Position numbers and translations under genes: made by a program
Assembly: GCF_022354825.1 (NCBI RefSeq)
Contig: NZ_CP031168.1
Coordinates: 5,085,501-5,149,500, forward strand
DNA from: Paenibacillus sp. H1-7
Lineage (GTDB): Bacteria; Bacillota; Bacilli; Paenibacillales; NBRC-103111
DNA length: 64,000 bases
Reading direction: 5' to 3'
Shown: in pieces, positions 43,003 through 52,675 of the stretch
Numbering within the stretch: the stretch's first letter is position 1
How the letters are laid out: each line of letters opens with the position of its first letter
The notes under the pieces: generated by a model
Seen by the model: the letters and a program-made list of their open reading frames with translations, nothing else
Databases searched by the model: none
What the model was told of the DNA's origin: nothing

Positions 43003-43749
43003 TCAACTCCATCTATTGGAATGAGCCCCTTGCTTGCTTAGGACGACGGCATAACGGAACAACGGCCTCCAGCGATAGAACAGCTCGGGGATGCCGAGCT
43101 CACTTCCGAGACGAATCCAGTCGGCCGAACGAAACCCTTTAGCCACGGATAAAGGACCGTCGTGAACGATGTATCGGTTGCTCGACACCAATCGTGCTGT
43201 AAGCCACACTGCAGTCCATGCAATCCAGTGCCGATGAATATCATTGATTACGACGCCCAGTCGGGACGTCTTGAGCATGTGCTCTACAACGCGGGGCAGC
43301 TCCTGATCTTCAAAATGATGGACAAATTGCGTCCCAGCAACGATATCAGCAGCTCCTTCCGGCAATTCGAACAAATCGCGCTTCAAGACTTGTACCCGCG
43401 GTTCCTTATGGAAGAATCTTCTCGCTTCCTCACAAGCTTCTTCCGTTACGTCAACCAAGGTGATCCTGAGTTTAATTCCATTCACATCAGCCCACCGGAG
43501 AAGCCGCCGGTTCACATCTCCGGAGCCCGAGCCGATGTCCAGAATGGACAAACGGTCCGGCTTGTCCGCTGCTTGCCATAATCGATTCACACCATACAGT
43601 GTGGGCGATGATGCCGCAAAGATCCGATTCAGCCTGCGCAGATGCTGCAGCGCTTCGCGGAGCTCCTCTCCCCCTTGTGAGAAGTCGTCCATCAGTTCAG
43701 GCTCCTCGGCCCGCTGACGCAGCCGGCTAAACACTTCGTTTACCCGCAA
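43003..43749 (-). CDS. Class I SAM-dependent methyltransferase
   Basis: A methyltransferase of about 248 residues. LDIGSGSGDVNRRLL is the SAM loop, followed by ITLVDVTEEAC and the motif region ADIVAGTQFVHHFEDQEL. The C-terminal half has a VVINDIHRHWIAW segment. It probably O- or C-methylates the type III polyketide. The start is uncertain: TTG at 43749 follows GAGGAG by four bases and overlaps the PKS gene, GTG at 43734 is possible, and the open frame reaches ATG 43788 without a ribosome binding site. Translation is likely coupled to the PKS gene. Confidence 0.87.
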   Translation of the reverse strand: MRVNEVFSRLRQRAEEPELMDDFSQGGEELREALQHLRRLNRIFAASSPTLYGVNRLWQAADKPDRLSILDIGSGSGDVNRRLLRWADVNGIKLRITLVDVTEEACEEARRFFHKEPRVQVLKRDLFELPEGAADIVAGTQFVHHFEDQELPRVVEHMLKTSRLGVVINDIHRHWIAWTAVWLTARLVSSNRYIVHDGPLSVAKGFRSADWIRLGSELGIPELFYRWRPLFRYAVVLSKQGAHSNRWS

Positions 43750-44881
43750 GCAGCTCCTCTTGGCGATTAACGGCCGGGACATATACAATCCGGATCATCT
43801 CGACCGTAAGGCCCGGACCGAATGCCATCGCTATGCCGTCTGCAGCTCCCGAACCGCGGGTTTCCAGACCCCTTCTCATTTCGTCAAGAACGAACAAAAT
43901 GGTCGCGGAGGATACATTGCCGTAATGGCGCAGTACGGAATAGCTGGGCTCGGTCTGCTCGTCCGTAAGCCCGAACACGTCCTGCAAAGCATCGACAATG
44001 CCGCGTCCGCCGGGGTGGATCGCCCATAGCTGCGGGTCAGGCTCTCCTTCCAATAACCGCCTTGCCTCTGCAGGAATCAAGCCGGCTATTTGCTTCGGAA
44101 TACTCGGGGAAAGGAATAGGTCAAAGCCGTAATCCCCCAGCTCCCATACCATCTCGTTGGCCGAGTCAGGCAGAAGGGCCGAATGCTCCTTGCCCAGCTG
44201 AAATATCCCTTTATGCTCACGATCAGCGGCTCCAATAACACAAGAAGATGCACCATCACCGAAAAAAGAAGCGGCAAATAGAGCTTCCCGCTCCGTCGAA
44301 GGTTGAATGTGGAGCGTACACAGCTCGACACATACAACAAGCACTTTAGCGCCCGGTTGCCCTGCGGCGATTTGCTTCGAGAGACAAACCGCCTTAAGCC
44401 CTGCAGCGCAGCCTAGAAATTGCAGCGGGATCCGATTCACCGTATCGGACAACCCCAGCTGCTTGACCAAAGCCGCATCCATACCCGGAAGAAATTGGCC
44501 TGTGCAGCTGACCGTCAGCAGGTGAGTAATTTCTGAAACGTTAACCTCGGCGTCTGCCAGCGCTTTTCTTGCCGCCTCTAAGCCAAGCGGTACGGACTCC
44601 CTTTTATATGTTTGCATTCGCTCGGCGGTAGAAGGTATAGATTCTATGGATAAACTCGGAAAGTAACGGCAGCTCGAAGCCGGCTCCAGCAGGTTCGGCT
44701 CGCAGGTATACCGGGTCTCCACACCGCACTGCTTGAAAATTCTCCTCGCCCAGCGCGCGGAATCCGCGTTGTCCTTCAAAGCCTCCATTAACCTTGCAGA
44801 TGTCTCTGCCTGTTCAAGCCGATAAGCCGGCACGGCTGTACCTATTCCTAAGATTGCGATGCTGGAATCTCCATGCTCCAT
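43727..44881 (-). CDS. Type III polyketide synthase (chalcone/alkylpyrone synthase family)
   Basis: A 384-residue homodimeric ketosynthase. The catalytic triad is visible as Cys158 (FLGCAAGL), His289 (WAIHPGGRG) and Asn322 (RHYGNVSSA). The C-terminal GPGLT loop is present. Bacterial relatives such as BpsA extend fatty acyl starters with malonyl-CoA to make alkylpyrones or alkylresorcinols; starter and length are not predictable. It heads a four-gene set with a methyltransferase, a FAD reductase and an MMPL exporter, read in the same direction with overlaps, so one modified, exported lipid-like product is likely. Confidence 0.94.
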   Translation of the reverse strand: MEHGDSSIAILGIGTAVPAYRLEQAETSARLMEALKDNADSARWARRIFKQCGVETRYTCEPNLLEPASSCRYFPSLSIESIPSTAERMQTYKRESVPLGLEAARKALADAEVNVSEITHLLTVSCTGQFLPGMDAALVKQLGLSDTVNRIPLQFLGCAAGLKAVCLSKQIAAGQPGAKVLVVCVELCTLHIQPSTEREALFAASFFGDGASSCVIGAADREHKGIFQLGKEHSALLPDSANEMVWELGDYGFDLFLSPSIPKQIAGLIPAEARRLLEGEPDPQLWAIHPGGRGIVDALQDVFGLTDEQTEPSYSVLRHYGNVSSATILFVLDEMRRGLETRGSGAADGIAMAFGPGLTVEMIRIVYVPAVNRQEELLAGKRSV

Positions 44882-45115
44882 ACCCTGATACCATCCTCTC
44901 CTGCAAATTGTTTCAGCTTCATTGTTACATCCTCGGTAAGTTTGGACATGTCTCCTGCTGCTATCATTCTTATTCGCAAGTTGTTATTCATATGACGAAT
45001 GGAGCAAGATAGATTCCTATAAAGAGAGAAGAACCCCTTGCCTGCTCTCCTGGATAAACGAAAAGAAGCATCCAGACGCGGCCGTCTGCAATGCTTCTCT
45101 TGCCTTCCTACCACT

Positions 45116-46993
45116 TCACGCGGGCGATCCCCAGCTTTGAAGGTGTTTATCTACGATCTCTTCAATTCGTTCAAGCATCGAGTACTTGATAACCCTGGAG
45201 CCCTTGAATGATACTTTTAATTGAAGCTCAGGGTCATGGAGACGCTCTTGGATCGCAGCACCAATGCTCTCTCGCAGCTCCGTATGCACGTCCGCTATTC
45301 GCAGCAAAGCCATAACGGAGAACGAAAAAAACTGAAAATACAGCTCCTCCGGATCGGATATAAACTCCCAGTTTCGTTCCTCCGGATTTAGTTGCGGCAG
45401 CTCCCCCGGGTCACGGATAATCTTCAGCAGCTCCTGCACGATGCCCTTATCCCTGAGCTTGCCTAGCAGGTAAATTGCTGCATAGCCGCGCACTTGGTTG
45501 TATTTGCGGCTCGTATGCGGAACAAACATGTCCCTTTCCTGAACGATGCGTCTAAGCATTGGGATCGCTGCAGCATCGCCGATTAATCCGAGGGCCATCG
45601 CACTGTGCTTCGGCAGGTGTTCCTCCTTGTCGCTCGACAGCCAGGATTGCAGCTGGGGCACCAGCTGAGCTCCGAGACGCTTCGCCGACCAAATGGCAAT
45701 ACCCGGCTTGGTTCCGGCAAGAGCCTCCCGGATCTCGGCAGGGTCTGTCAGCCACTTGCGGACAGCGTAATCTTGATTCACCTTAGTGGAGCTGTCTATA
45801 AACTCCACGCTCCTCCCCTGCTCCAGACAACCGGTTTCTTCCAATAAGGACCGCAGCTCCGCATAGGGAATGGTTGTTAGCGAGCAGTTCTTAGTTATAC
45901 TTAGATACGCCATATCGGCAGCGGCTTCTCCGCTCTTCTGCATATCCCGTTTCATGCGGATGCAGCTGGCGAGATCATGATCAAGCGAGATGCTTCTGCC
46001 GGCAGCTAGCAAGCCTTCGGTACCATGCGGTATGTGGGTGCCAATCGGAATGGGAACCGTGAAGTTGAGCCCCCACAGACTGGAGACGACGGACCAATCC
46101 TGCTGCGCTTCGCTCTCGAAGGCAACGTCCTTGCTGTGATTATCCAAATTCGAGTATGCGTAAAAGAGCGGCTCCGAAGTATACCTTTCTTCGATAAAGT
46201 CTCCGAAGGTGACCGTCTCCTCGCCAACGATAAGCCTTCCTTCTCTCAGCCCGAGCTGCGGCATAATTTTCAACAGCCGTCCCTCATCATCCCGGTACTC
46301 CGCTTTCAAGTGTGTTTCTAGAAGAGCGGATTGTACAATCGACTTGGACAAGGCTTCCGGGTCTGCGGCGTCGACATATCCCGAATCCGTGTAATAATGG
46401 TGGATACGGTGATCTTTCAGGAGCTGCACGACATTGGAAAACGGCTGCACTTGACCGTCTGATGAACGCCCCCTGCGCACCTCGCAGCCTGCCAAAGCGC
46501 AAACCTCGGCCTCACTCGACGCATCGATAATGACGCGGCTGCCTGCGCTTTGGATGCCATGGGGCCCTATCCACCGCAGCCCCTTGACGGCGCGTCCTTC
46601 CATGTACACGCCAAGGACGATAGCCTCATACTGAAAGGCGGCACCGGCTGATGCGGTTTCCCGCTCCAGAACGATGCTCTTGGCATTGGCATTGACGCCT
46701 CCCGCTTTGAGAAAGGAAGCAGCCTCCAGCTCCGCCGTCCGAGTATCTACCTCTTCGTAGATTCCTCCGCGCGTTCCAAAGTAATAGCCGGTCACGCCGC
46801 CCAATGTTCCGGCTCCTCCCATCCCGTGCATTTGTTCCAAGCCGAGCACCTTCAATCCCAGCTTCGCCGCCCGGATGGCTGCAATGGCGCCTGCTGTACC
46901 TAACCCCACAATGATAACATCATACATATCTTTAAAATCGGGCTTGCACGATGTTTGTACAAGTCTGCCGTTCCAACGCTCGGAAAGGTTCAT
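45116..46993 (-). CDS. FAD-dependent oxidoreductase with HEAT-like C-terminal region
   Basis: A 625-residue protein. The N-terminal part is a PF12831-type FAD oxidoreductase: VIIVGLGTAGAIAAIRAAKLG, then EQMHGMGGAGTLGGVTGYYFG and GTHIPHGTEGLLAAGRS. The last 180 residues contain HEAT-like helices (MALGLIGDAAAIPMLRRIV, GYAAIYLLGKLRDKGIVQELL). Family members occur in carbohydrate-use loci, and the reaction is generally unknown. The start ATG overlaps the stop of the previous FAD-type gene by four bases and has GGAGG ten bases upstream, so the two are coupled and may form a complex. Confidence 0.88.
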   Translation of the reverse strand: MNLSERWNGRLVQTSCKPDFKDMYDVIIVGLGTAGAIAAIRAAKLGLKVLGLEQMHGMGGAGTLGGVTGYYFGTRGGIYEEVDTRTAELEAASFLKAGGVNANAKSIVLERETASAGAAFQYEAIVLGVYMEGRAVKGLRWIGPHGIQSAGSRVIIDASSEAEVCALAGCEVRRGRSSDGQVQPFSNVVQLLKDHRIHHYYTDSGYVDAADPEALSKSIVQSALLETHLKAEYRDDEGRLLKIMPQLGLREGRLIVGEETVTFGDFIEERYTSEPLFYAYSNLDNHSKDVAFESEAQQDWSVVSSLWGLNFTVPIPIGTHIPHGTEGLLAAGRSISLDHDLASCIRMKRDMQKSGEAAADMAYLSITKNCSLTTIPYAELRSLLEETGCLEQGRSVEFIDSSTKVNQDYAVRKWLTDPAEIREALAGTKPGIAIWSAKRLGAQLVPQLQSWLSSDKEEHLPKHSAMALGLIGDAAAIPMLRRIVQERDMFVPHTSRKYNQVRGYAAIYLLGKLRDKGIVQELLKIIRDPGELPQLNPEERNWEFISDPEELYFQFFSFSVMALLRIADVHTELRESIGAAIQERLHDPELQLKVSFKGSRVIKYSMLERIEEIVDKHLQSWGSPA

Positions 46994-47814
46994 ATCGCCG
47001 GTACCTCCATTTGAAATTGAACTCCCGCTTCAAATGCGGCAATAGGATCCGCATACGCAGCCGAAGGATGCCATAGCCAGCCCGGTGACAGTACGGATGT
47101 CTTCGCAGGTAAAGATACATCGAACGCGTCGGCAATAGTAGCCAGCTTCCACGGCTTCAACGATTCCGGCCGTGCTTCCCAGAACGACAGCAGCCTCTCC
47201 CTTGCTGCATGCCAATCGTCATCAAGCTCCAGCGGACAGCTGACGACCCACTCCGATGCAAAGCGCCCTTGATAGATCGTGAAGCCTTCCGTTATGGAAG
47301 GTGGATTTTGCGTGCTCTCCGGACGATGAATCATGGCATTGAGCCGTTTGCCCTGCAGCTGTCGTCCTGCCGAATCCGGGGCTGTCTCACAAAAGCTCGT
47401 AGTATCTATGATGGTGTCCACCTGCACCTTGGATAGTCCTGCGGCTCCCATCAAAGTGACCTCGTAGCCTCCGTCCGGCAGCGCAGCCGTTTCAATTACG
47501 CGGGTCAAGAAGCGCACCGGAAGCTTTTCGCTGGATATCACTCGATATAAGAGCGGCGCAAACGCCGGCCAGTGAATGCCTCCCTCTCCGCCGATGACGC
47601 TTCGATGCACCGCTTCGCTCATCAGCGTATTCGTTATCGGCGACACCTCTTGTGATAAATTCACCTTAGCATTGCGGAAAGCAGCGATAAATTCTGCTCC
47701 GACCGACCCGGTTCGTTCCACAACGAGGGCCTTCTCCTTCAGGCTGGATGCTAACCCAAGCCCCGCGAACGTGCTCCCGACGATTAAGACATGGAATCGC
47801 TCCACCTCGTGCAT
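46990..47814 (-). CDS. Short FAD/NAD(P)-binding oxidoreductase-like protein
   Basis: A 274-residue protein starting with a Rossmann strand and loop (VLIVGSTFAGLGLASSLKEKALVVER), where the usual GxGxxG reads GSTFAG. A mid-protein IIDTTSFCETAPD and a C-terminal PGWLWHPSAAYADPIAAFEAG could contribute to a flavin site, but it is shorter than most flavoproteins and lacks a clear second cofactor domain. It immediately precedes, and overlaps by four bases, a full-size FAD oxidoreductase gene, suggesting a two-subunit enzyme. GGAGGAGAGAG precedes the ATG. Confidence 0.75.
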   Translation of the reverse strand: MHEVERFHVLIVGSTFAGLGLASSLKEKALVVERTGSVGAEFIAAFRNAKVNLSQEVSPITNTLMSEAVHRSVIGGEGGIHWPAFAPLLYRVISSEKLPVRFLTRVIETAALPDGGYEVTLMGAAGLSKVQVDTIIDTTSFCETAPDSAGRQLQGKRLNAMIHRPESTQNPPSITEGFTIYQGRFASEWVVSCPLELDDDWHAARERLLSFWEARPESLKPWKLATIADAFDVSLPAKTSVLSPGWLWHPSAAYADPIAAFEAGVQFQMEVPAI

Positions 47815-47841
47815 AATCTCTCTCCTCCTCTACTCTACTAA

Positions 47842-48627
47842 TTATCCTCGGTATTCACGGGGAGCCATTCCGGTCACCTTCGTAAATACGCGGGTAAAAT
47901 ACAACGGATCGTTATATCCGATCTCTCTGGCGATCTCGCTGATCGGCTTGGATGATCCCGTGAGCATGGTCTTAGCATGATCGATTCGAACCTTTTCGAC
48001 GAATTGCAGCGGGCTGATCCCTATTACTTTTTTGAACAGGGCGGAATAATGACTGACGGATAGGGACACATGCTCCGCTAACACCTCCCGGCTTATGGGC
48101 TCGGCATAATGCTGCCGAATGTACTTTACGCTGTTGTCCATGGCGCGATAAGAGCTCTCCTCCCGTGTCCGCACTTCGATTACGGCGGAGCATAGTTCAT
48201 CCAGCAGCTGGAACAGGCCCAGCTTCGTCTGCCACTCATAGCCCGGCGATTTCGAATGCCAACCATCGTATAACTCCGCTGCCTGCCCATGGACAGAATG
48301 TCCGGGCAAGTAGAGCATTCTTGCTAACGGCAGCGGTGTCACCGTAACCGTAGTCTGCACCTCGCTTCCTTCCCATTGCACACGCAGCTGATGAAAATGT
48401 ACGCCGAAATAATGAAGCGGCTTATCGCGGGAGCACTTCAGCTCCATCCGCATTCCCGGTGAGACATGAAAGATGCATCCCGGCCCAAGCTCATAGCTCT
48501 CTCCATTCAGATTGAGCGTACCCTCACCCTCGTAGATAAAAGCCAGATTGTAAACATTCGTTGAAGGCCGAACCGCGCAATAGTCGGTTCCCTCCCAAAA
48601 GTCGACGGTTCGGTGCACCACGTCCAT
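47842..48627 (-). CDS. AraC family transcriptional regulator
   Basis: A 261-residue regulator with an N-terminal cupin-like sensor (LAFIYEGEGTLNLNGESYELGPG) and a C-terminal double helix-turn-helix (VSLSVSHYSALFKKVIG, IGYNDPLYFTRVFTKVTG). No ribosome binding site is visible before ATG 48627; the frame stays open upstream toward the binding-protein gene, so translation may start earlier at a rare codon. It lies inside the operon, between the sugar-binding lipoprotein (65 bp) and the FAD genes (27 bp), and probably controls them. Confidence 0.87.
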   Translation of the reverse strand: MDVVHRTVDFWEGTDYCAVRPSTNVYNLAFIYEGEGTLNLNGESYELGPGCIFHVSPGMRMELKCSRDKPLHYFGVHFHQLRVQWEGSEVQTTVTVTPLPLARMLYLPGHSVHGQAAELYDGWHSKSPGYEWQTKLGLFQLLDELCSAVIEVRTREESSYRAMDNSVKYIRQHYAEPISREVLAEHVSLSVSHYSALFKKVIGISPLQFVEKVRIDHAKTMLTGSSKPISEIAREIGYNDPLYFTRVFTKVTGMAPREYRG

Positions 48628-48692
48628 AATTTTGGGGAAAAATTGGTGAAGATACTCTTTCTCGATGACATACCACGCTCCCAGCCAAGAGT

Positions 48693-50048
48693 TTATTTGT
48701 TTTTCGCCGTCTGAATGGCTTGGTTGATCTTATCGTCTGCCAGACGCAGTGCCGTATTCACATCCGTTCCCTTGCTTATCATGGCCGCGAATTCCCCTTG
48801 TAGAATAGAGGATGCATTGACCAGTGGCGCCATTTTGGCGTTAGCTTGCGGCATCGGAGCGAATTTGTTGTAAAACACGGCTTTGAAATTTTTGTCCTTG
48901 AACAGCTTATGACCGCTGCCGAGACTCGATCGGATTTTCTCATCCATTAGGATGGTTGGTCGGCCTTCCTTGTTCGCCTGCAGCTGAACTTCATCGGATA
49001 GCAGCTCCGTAACCACCTGGAACGCCTGCTCGGCTTTCTTATTCACATTGCTGATAAAATAATAAATGGTGTTGGGCTGATAACCGACTCCTTGCGCATC
49101 GGGGAATGTCGGAGCGGCCACCATATCCCAATCGAGATCCGGATCGCTCTCGAACCGCCCGTAGCCTGACATCGGAGAAGCCACCATCGCAACATTTCTC
49201 TGCTTATGAAATGCGGTCAGCTCTTTATCCGGCGTAATATCTCCCTCAGGCTTATTTCCGGGAATGTCGTAAATGGCCTTGTATGTCATGAGAAGCTTTT
49301 GGAAAGCCGGCACATTGACGGAGCTTTTTTCCTCCGTTGGATGAATCAGAGGCAGTGACAATTGGTTCTCCAGGATCATATTGCTGTAAAACAGCGACAT
49401 GCCCCGGTATTGGGTTCCGTCTTCATAACGGGTCAAGCTGGCGGTGAGTCGGGTGACTTCCTCCCACGTCATGCCGTCCTTCGGAAAGGCAATGCCGAAT
49501 CGCTTAAAAATATCTTTGTTATAAAAGAGAACGACAGTATTAAGATACTTGGGCAATCCGTAAATGGCACTTGTGGAGGTAGCATTTTTCAACGATTCCA
49601 TGGTGGAAGGCTCGATCCGAGACATATCGTAGTTATATTTCTTGATCAAGCCGGTCAAGTCGTACTCAAGCCCCAGGGGGATAAGGGAGGATTGCATTCC
49701 TGCGAGCGAAGTGATCGTAATGTCAGGCGCTTGACCGGAAACCATCATGCTTTGCAGGCTGGTTTCTTTTCCCTCAATGATATATTTCAGCTTATAATGC
49801 GGAAACTTGGCCCTAACGGGCTCAGCGATCGTACGCTCGAATTCTTCCTGTGTGATGGAAGCAACCTTGGATAGAATCAGCAGCTCCGCCTGCTCCAGCT
49901 TGGCGTCTTGGATGTTTTTCGCTTCTTCTTTTGCCGAAGGCTTTTCTGCGGTTGGATTCCCGGCGGGAGCGCCGCCCGTGCATGCGGACAATAATACGAT
50001 CGAAATTGCCGTGATGCAACCGATACTCCCCTTTGTCAATAGATACAT
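48693..50048 (-). CDS. Extracellular sugar-binding lipoprotein without adjacent permeases
   Basis: A 451-residue family-1-type solute-binding lipoprotein with a short basic start, hydrophobic signal and lipobox LLSAC (about Cys23), then a Gly/Ala/Pro linker. Characteristic features are YGLPKYLNTVVLFYNKDIFKRFG and DGMTWEEVTRL. The start at 50048 has GGGGG seven bases upstream; an earlier open frame to 50111 lacks a site. It resembles the lipoprotein at 57911-59194 (shared YNKDIF, DG.TW.E and KD.PGN features). No permease or ATPase gene is near, so it may feed a remote transporter or act as a sensor receptor. Confidence 0.9.
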   Translation of the reverse strand: MYLLTKGSIGCITAISIVLLSACTGGAPAGNPTAEKPSAKEEAKNIQDAKLEQAELLILSKVASITQEEFERTIAEPVRAKFPHYKLKYIIEGKETSLQSMMVSGQAPDITITSLAGMQSSLIPLGLEYDLTGLIKKYNYDMSRIEPSTMESLKNATSTSAIYGLPKYLNTVVLFYNKDIFKRFGIAFPKDGMTWEEVTRLTASLTRYEDGTQYRGMSLFYSNMILENQLSLPLIHPTEEKSSVNVPAFQKLLMTYKAIYDIPGNKPEGDITPDKELTAFHKQRNVAMVASPMSGYGRFESDPDLDWDMVAAPTFPDAQGVGYQPNTIYYFISNVNKKAEQAFQVVTELLSDEVQLQANKEGRPTILMDEKIRSSLGSGHKLFKDKNFKAVFYNKFAPMPQANAKMAPLVNASSILQGEFAAMISKGTDVNTALRLADDKINQAIQTAKNK

Positions 50049-50207
50049 CGACATTCCCCCTAATTGAATGAATACGCGGTTGAAAACCCTTTCATCACTA
50101 ATTATAATCATCCGTTTTAGGGAGTAAATGGAGAATACCTCTAACTAATATGGATAATAAGCTGATGCGCTTTCCAGCCAAAACAAAAAAATAAAAAGCC
50201 TGATCAC

Positions 50208-50738
50208 TCAAGCTTTTTCATTAGAATTCATGGTGCTTTGATATGTCTCAAGTATCGTTGTATCACGCAAAATCATAAATCCAGTGGAATAGTCATTGCT
50301 ATGTAAGACGGAATCATTCATCACTTCTAATGCTTTGTCCAGTGTCATCCAAGTAACCGTCATCCCAAGCTGCTGTTCGTTCTCGCTAAGCATTGCGCTA
50401 CGAGGGCTATGATTGGCTTTGGCTGCATAGCAGTAGGAATATTGCATAAAATCATTTCTCTTCTTATGCTCCTCGATATATCCCAGCTCATGAAATACTT
50501 CAGCTTCATAACCGGTTTCTTCCATAATCTCGCGCAAAAACGCGTCTTGTGCCTGTTCGCCATCCTCTATACCACCGCCAGGCAGCTTGTAAAGCTTCAG
50601 CTTCGACATATACATCATGGCAACGTTACCCTGTTCATCTACTACAATGCCTCTCGCGCTATAACGTGATACGGAATCCAGCAACTCGGGTTCACCGCCG
50701 ACAATATCACTATCCGTAATTATTTTGATTAATTCCAT
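50208..50738 (-). CDS. Nudix hydrolase
   Basis: A 176-residue hydrolase with an intact Nudix box (GGGIEDGEQAQDAFLREIMEETGY, from about residue 54), including the REIMEE metal site. It cleaves a nucleoside diphosphate linked to some moiety; the substrate is not predictable. The C-terminal half contains the extra beta strands typical of sanitising or NUDT-like members. It follows a purine-rich GGGGGACAAGGA site and is 39 bp downstream of the shikimate kinase gene in the same direction. Confidence 0.9.
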   Translation of the reverse strand: MELIKIITDSDIVGGEPELLDSVSRYSARGIVVDEQGNVAMMYMSKLKLYKLPGGGIEDGEQAQDAFLREIMEETGYEAEVFHELGYIEEHKKRNDFMQYSYCYAAKANHSPRSAMLSENEQQLGMTVTWMTLDKALEVMNDSVLHSNDYSTGFMILRDTTILETYQSTMNSNEKA

Positions 50739-50777
50739 TCCTTGTCCCCCAGCTTATCTAGTTTAATAAAATCATGC

Positions 50778-51266
50778 TCACAGCATCTCTAACAGTTCAC
50801 TAACGCAATGCTCTATCTCTTTGTTTGTGCAATCCAAAGTTTTATCACTGTACTTCATGTAGAGCGGGACTCTTTCATCGTAAACGTCCTTCAGACTGTT
50901 TCCATTCTTGATCACAATACCTCTGGTCGTTATGTTGGTAAGCCTCCGCTCAATTTCCTCGTACGACACATGCAAATAAATAATCTGTCCGCCCTGTTTT
51001 AAAGCATTCATAGCTTTATCGGAATAAACGACGCTTCCGCCTGTGGATATGATGCAATGATTTCGCTGCAGCTCAGACACAATGCTTTCTTCAATTTCCA
51101 TAAACGCTTCGATACCGTCATGATCGATGATTTCTTGCAATAGCCTGCCTTCCTGCTGCTGAATAACAAGATCGGTATCTACGTAGTCCATTCCCAAAGC
51201 TTTGGCAAGCAGCACACCTAAGGTGCTCTTACCGGCTCCGGACATACCTATAAGCACGATGTTCAT
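50778..51266 (-). CDS. aroK: Shikimate kinase
   Basis: A 162-residue P-loop kinase: GMSGAGKST (7-15), the shikimate-binding DTD motif at about 31-33, the second glycine loop STGGSV, and a lid region with KNGNSLKDVY. It phosphorylates shikimate in aromatic amino-acid synthesis. Gluconate kinase-like relatives are less likely given the DTD and GGS signatures. The start at 51266 follows GAGGG by four to five bases; an upstream ATG at 51311 would add a poorly conserved tail. It stands outside any aro operon here. Confidence 0.88.
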   Translation of the reverse strand: MNIVLIGMSGAGKSTLGVLLAKALGMDYVDTDLVIQQQEGRLLQEIIDHDGIEAFMEIEESIVSELQRNHCIISTGGSVVYSDKAMNALKQGGQIIYLHVSYEEIERRLTNITTRGIVIKNGNSLKDVYDERVPLYMKYSDKTLDCTNKEIEHCVSELLEML

Positions 51267-51351
51267 AAGACCCTCACTTTTGATGGAGTTGAAAAATAAT
51301 GAAGCTTTCATTCATCAGGTACAGCTGCGGTATGCAGTCACGCTGCTTCGA

Positions 51352-52566
51352 TCACTTCGTCAGGGCGCCTGACCCGCGATGAGGCGCAGCCGTTCCTGCT
51401 CCCGCCCTGTTCAGCAGCAGGTATGCCAATACGGATGTGACGCAGCCGAGGGCGCCGACCATCAGGAAGCCGTCCTCCAAGGATAGCCAATCTCCGGCAG
51501 CTCCCATGAATAAGGGTCCCCCGAACATTCCTAAGCCGTAAATCGCCTGATAGAAGCCCATGGCTGTCGCCCGTTTCCCGGTATCCATATGCTTAATACT
51601 CAAGGACATCAGCACGGGAGAAGTGAAGCCTCTTCCGAAGCCCGCCAAAGCTTGCGTCAGCATCAGCACCCAGAGCGATGGAGTAAAAGGAATTGCCACT
51701 GTAAACACTCCGCTGATGACGAATCCGACTATGATTGTATTCCTCTCGCCCAGCTTTTGCGCCAAATGCCTTCCCCCGAACCAGGAGGCTAATGCGGTTG
51801 GGAACGTGGAAAAGAACGTCAGAAGTCCCATATCCAGCTTCGTAGCTCCAAGCGACTGGGCGAACACAGGTGTGAAGCCGAACACGGTCGCGAAGGTCAG
51901 CACCTGAAAAAGAATGGACAAGAAGGAAACAGTGAGCAGTTTCCGGTCCCTCGCTACCTCCAGAACACCCTCGAAGGTAATTTTCTGCGCATCCTTCTCC
52001 ACCTTCTCGACCAGATACAATGCGCCGACGAGTCCTATCGCCCCTACCACCGCGCCGATGATAAATGACGACTCCCACCCGAACCGGTCCGCGAACCATC
52101 CGCCGAGAAGAATGCCGAGCATTTGCCCCATGGAATTGTAAAAGGATAACGTCCCCAACGCTTGAGTCGTGTCTTCTTTCTTAAAGTAGCTGACGAACAA
52201 AATAGTGAAATCCACCCAGGTCGCCGCCGCTGCTCCCGCAAGCGCTCTCAAGATGAGAATCCAGGTGACCTCCTGTGTGATCAGAATGCCGAGTCCGGCC
52301 AATACGGAGAATAGCAGTCCGAATACGATAAACAATTTGCGTTTGTGATAACGGTCGGAAAGCACACCTACGGGAATGCGCAGCAGCATCTGGCTGAGCC
52401 CGTACATGCCGACGATAAAGCCGGCCATTTGGTGGGAAGCGCCAAGATACTCTACATATGAAGCCAAGATCGGAACGCACGTATACATGGAAAACCAGAA
52501 CAGCAAGGTCACGGCGCAAAAAAGCGGGATTCGATAATTTGCCTTAGCGTCTGCCAATGTGATCAC
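51352..52566 (-). CDS. MFS transporter
   Basis: A 404-residue, twelve-segment major facilitator. The motif-A-type loop GVLSDRYHKRKLFI follows segment 2, and the second half has the related GGRHLAQKLGERN. Substrate unknown; the length and loops fit the drug or sugar efflux/MucK-like branch. It is next to the shikimate kinase gene in the same direction but separated by about 85 bp with no clear promoter. The start ATG at 52566 has GGAG-rich sequence upstream (GGGCGGAGTG). Confidence 0.9.
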   Translation of the reverse strand: MITLADAKANYRIPLFCAVTLLFWFSMYTCVPILASYVEYLGASHQMAGFIVGMYGLSQMLLRIPVGVLSDRYHKRKLFIVFGLLFSVLAGLGILITQEVTWILILRALAGAAAATWVDFTILFVSYFKKEDTTQALGTLSFYNSMGQMLGILLGGWFADRFGWESSFIIGAVVGAIGLVGALYLVEKVEKDAQKITFEGVLEVARDRKLLTVSFLSILFQVLTFATVFGFTPVFAQSLGATKLDMGLLTFFSTFPTALASWFGGRHLAQKLGERNTIIVGFVISGVFTVAIPFTPSLWVLMLTQALAGFGRGFTSPVLMSLSIKHMDTGKRATAMGFYQAIYGLGMFGGPLFMGAAGDWLSLEDGFLMVGALGCVTSVLAYLLLNRAGAGTAAPHRGSGALTK

Positions 52567-52675
52567 TCCGCCCTATGTCATGGATATATCCTTCATCATA
52601 GTCAATAAGGAAGAGGATGACAAGGAGTGTAATGAAATCCATTTAGTAACCTGAAGGTAAGTATCGGAAAGAGGA

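Noticed and set aside
43003..43788. Methyltransferase start at ATG 43788
   Set aside because: No ribosome binding site and a 62-bp overlap with the PKS gene.
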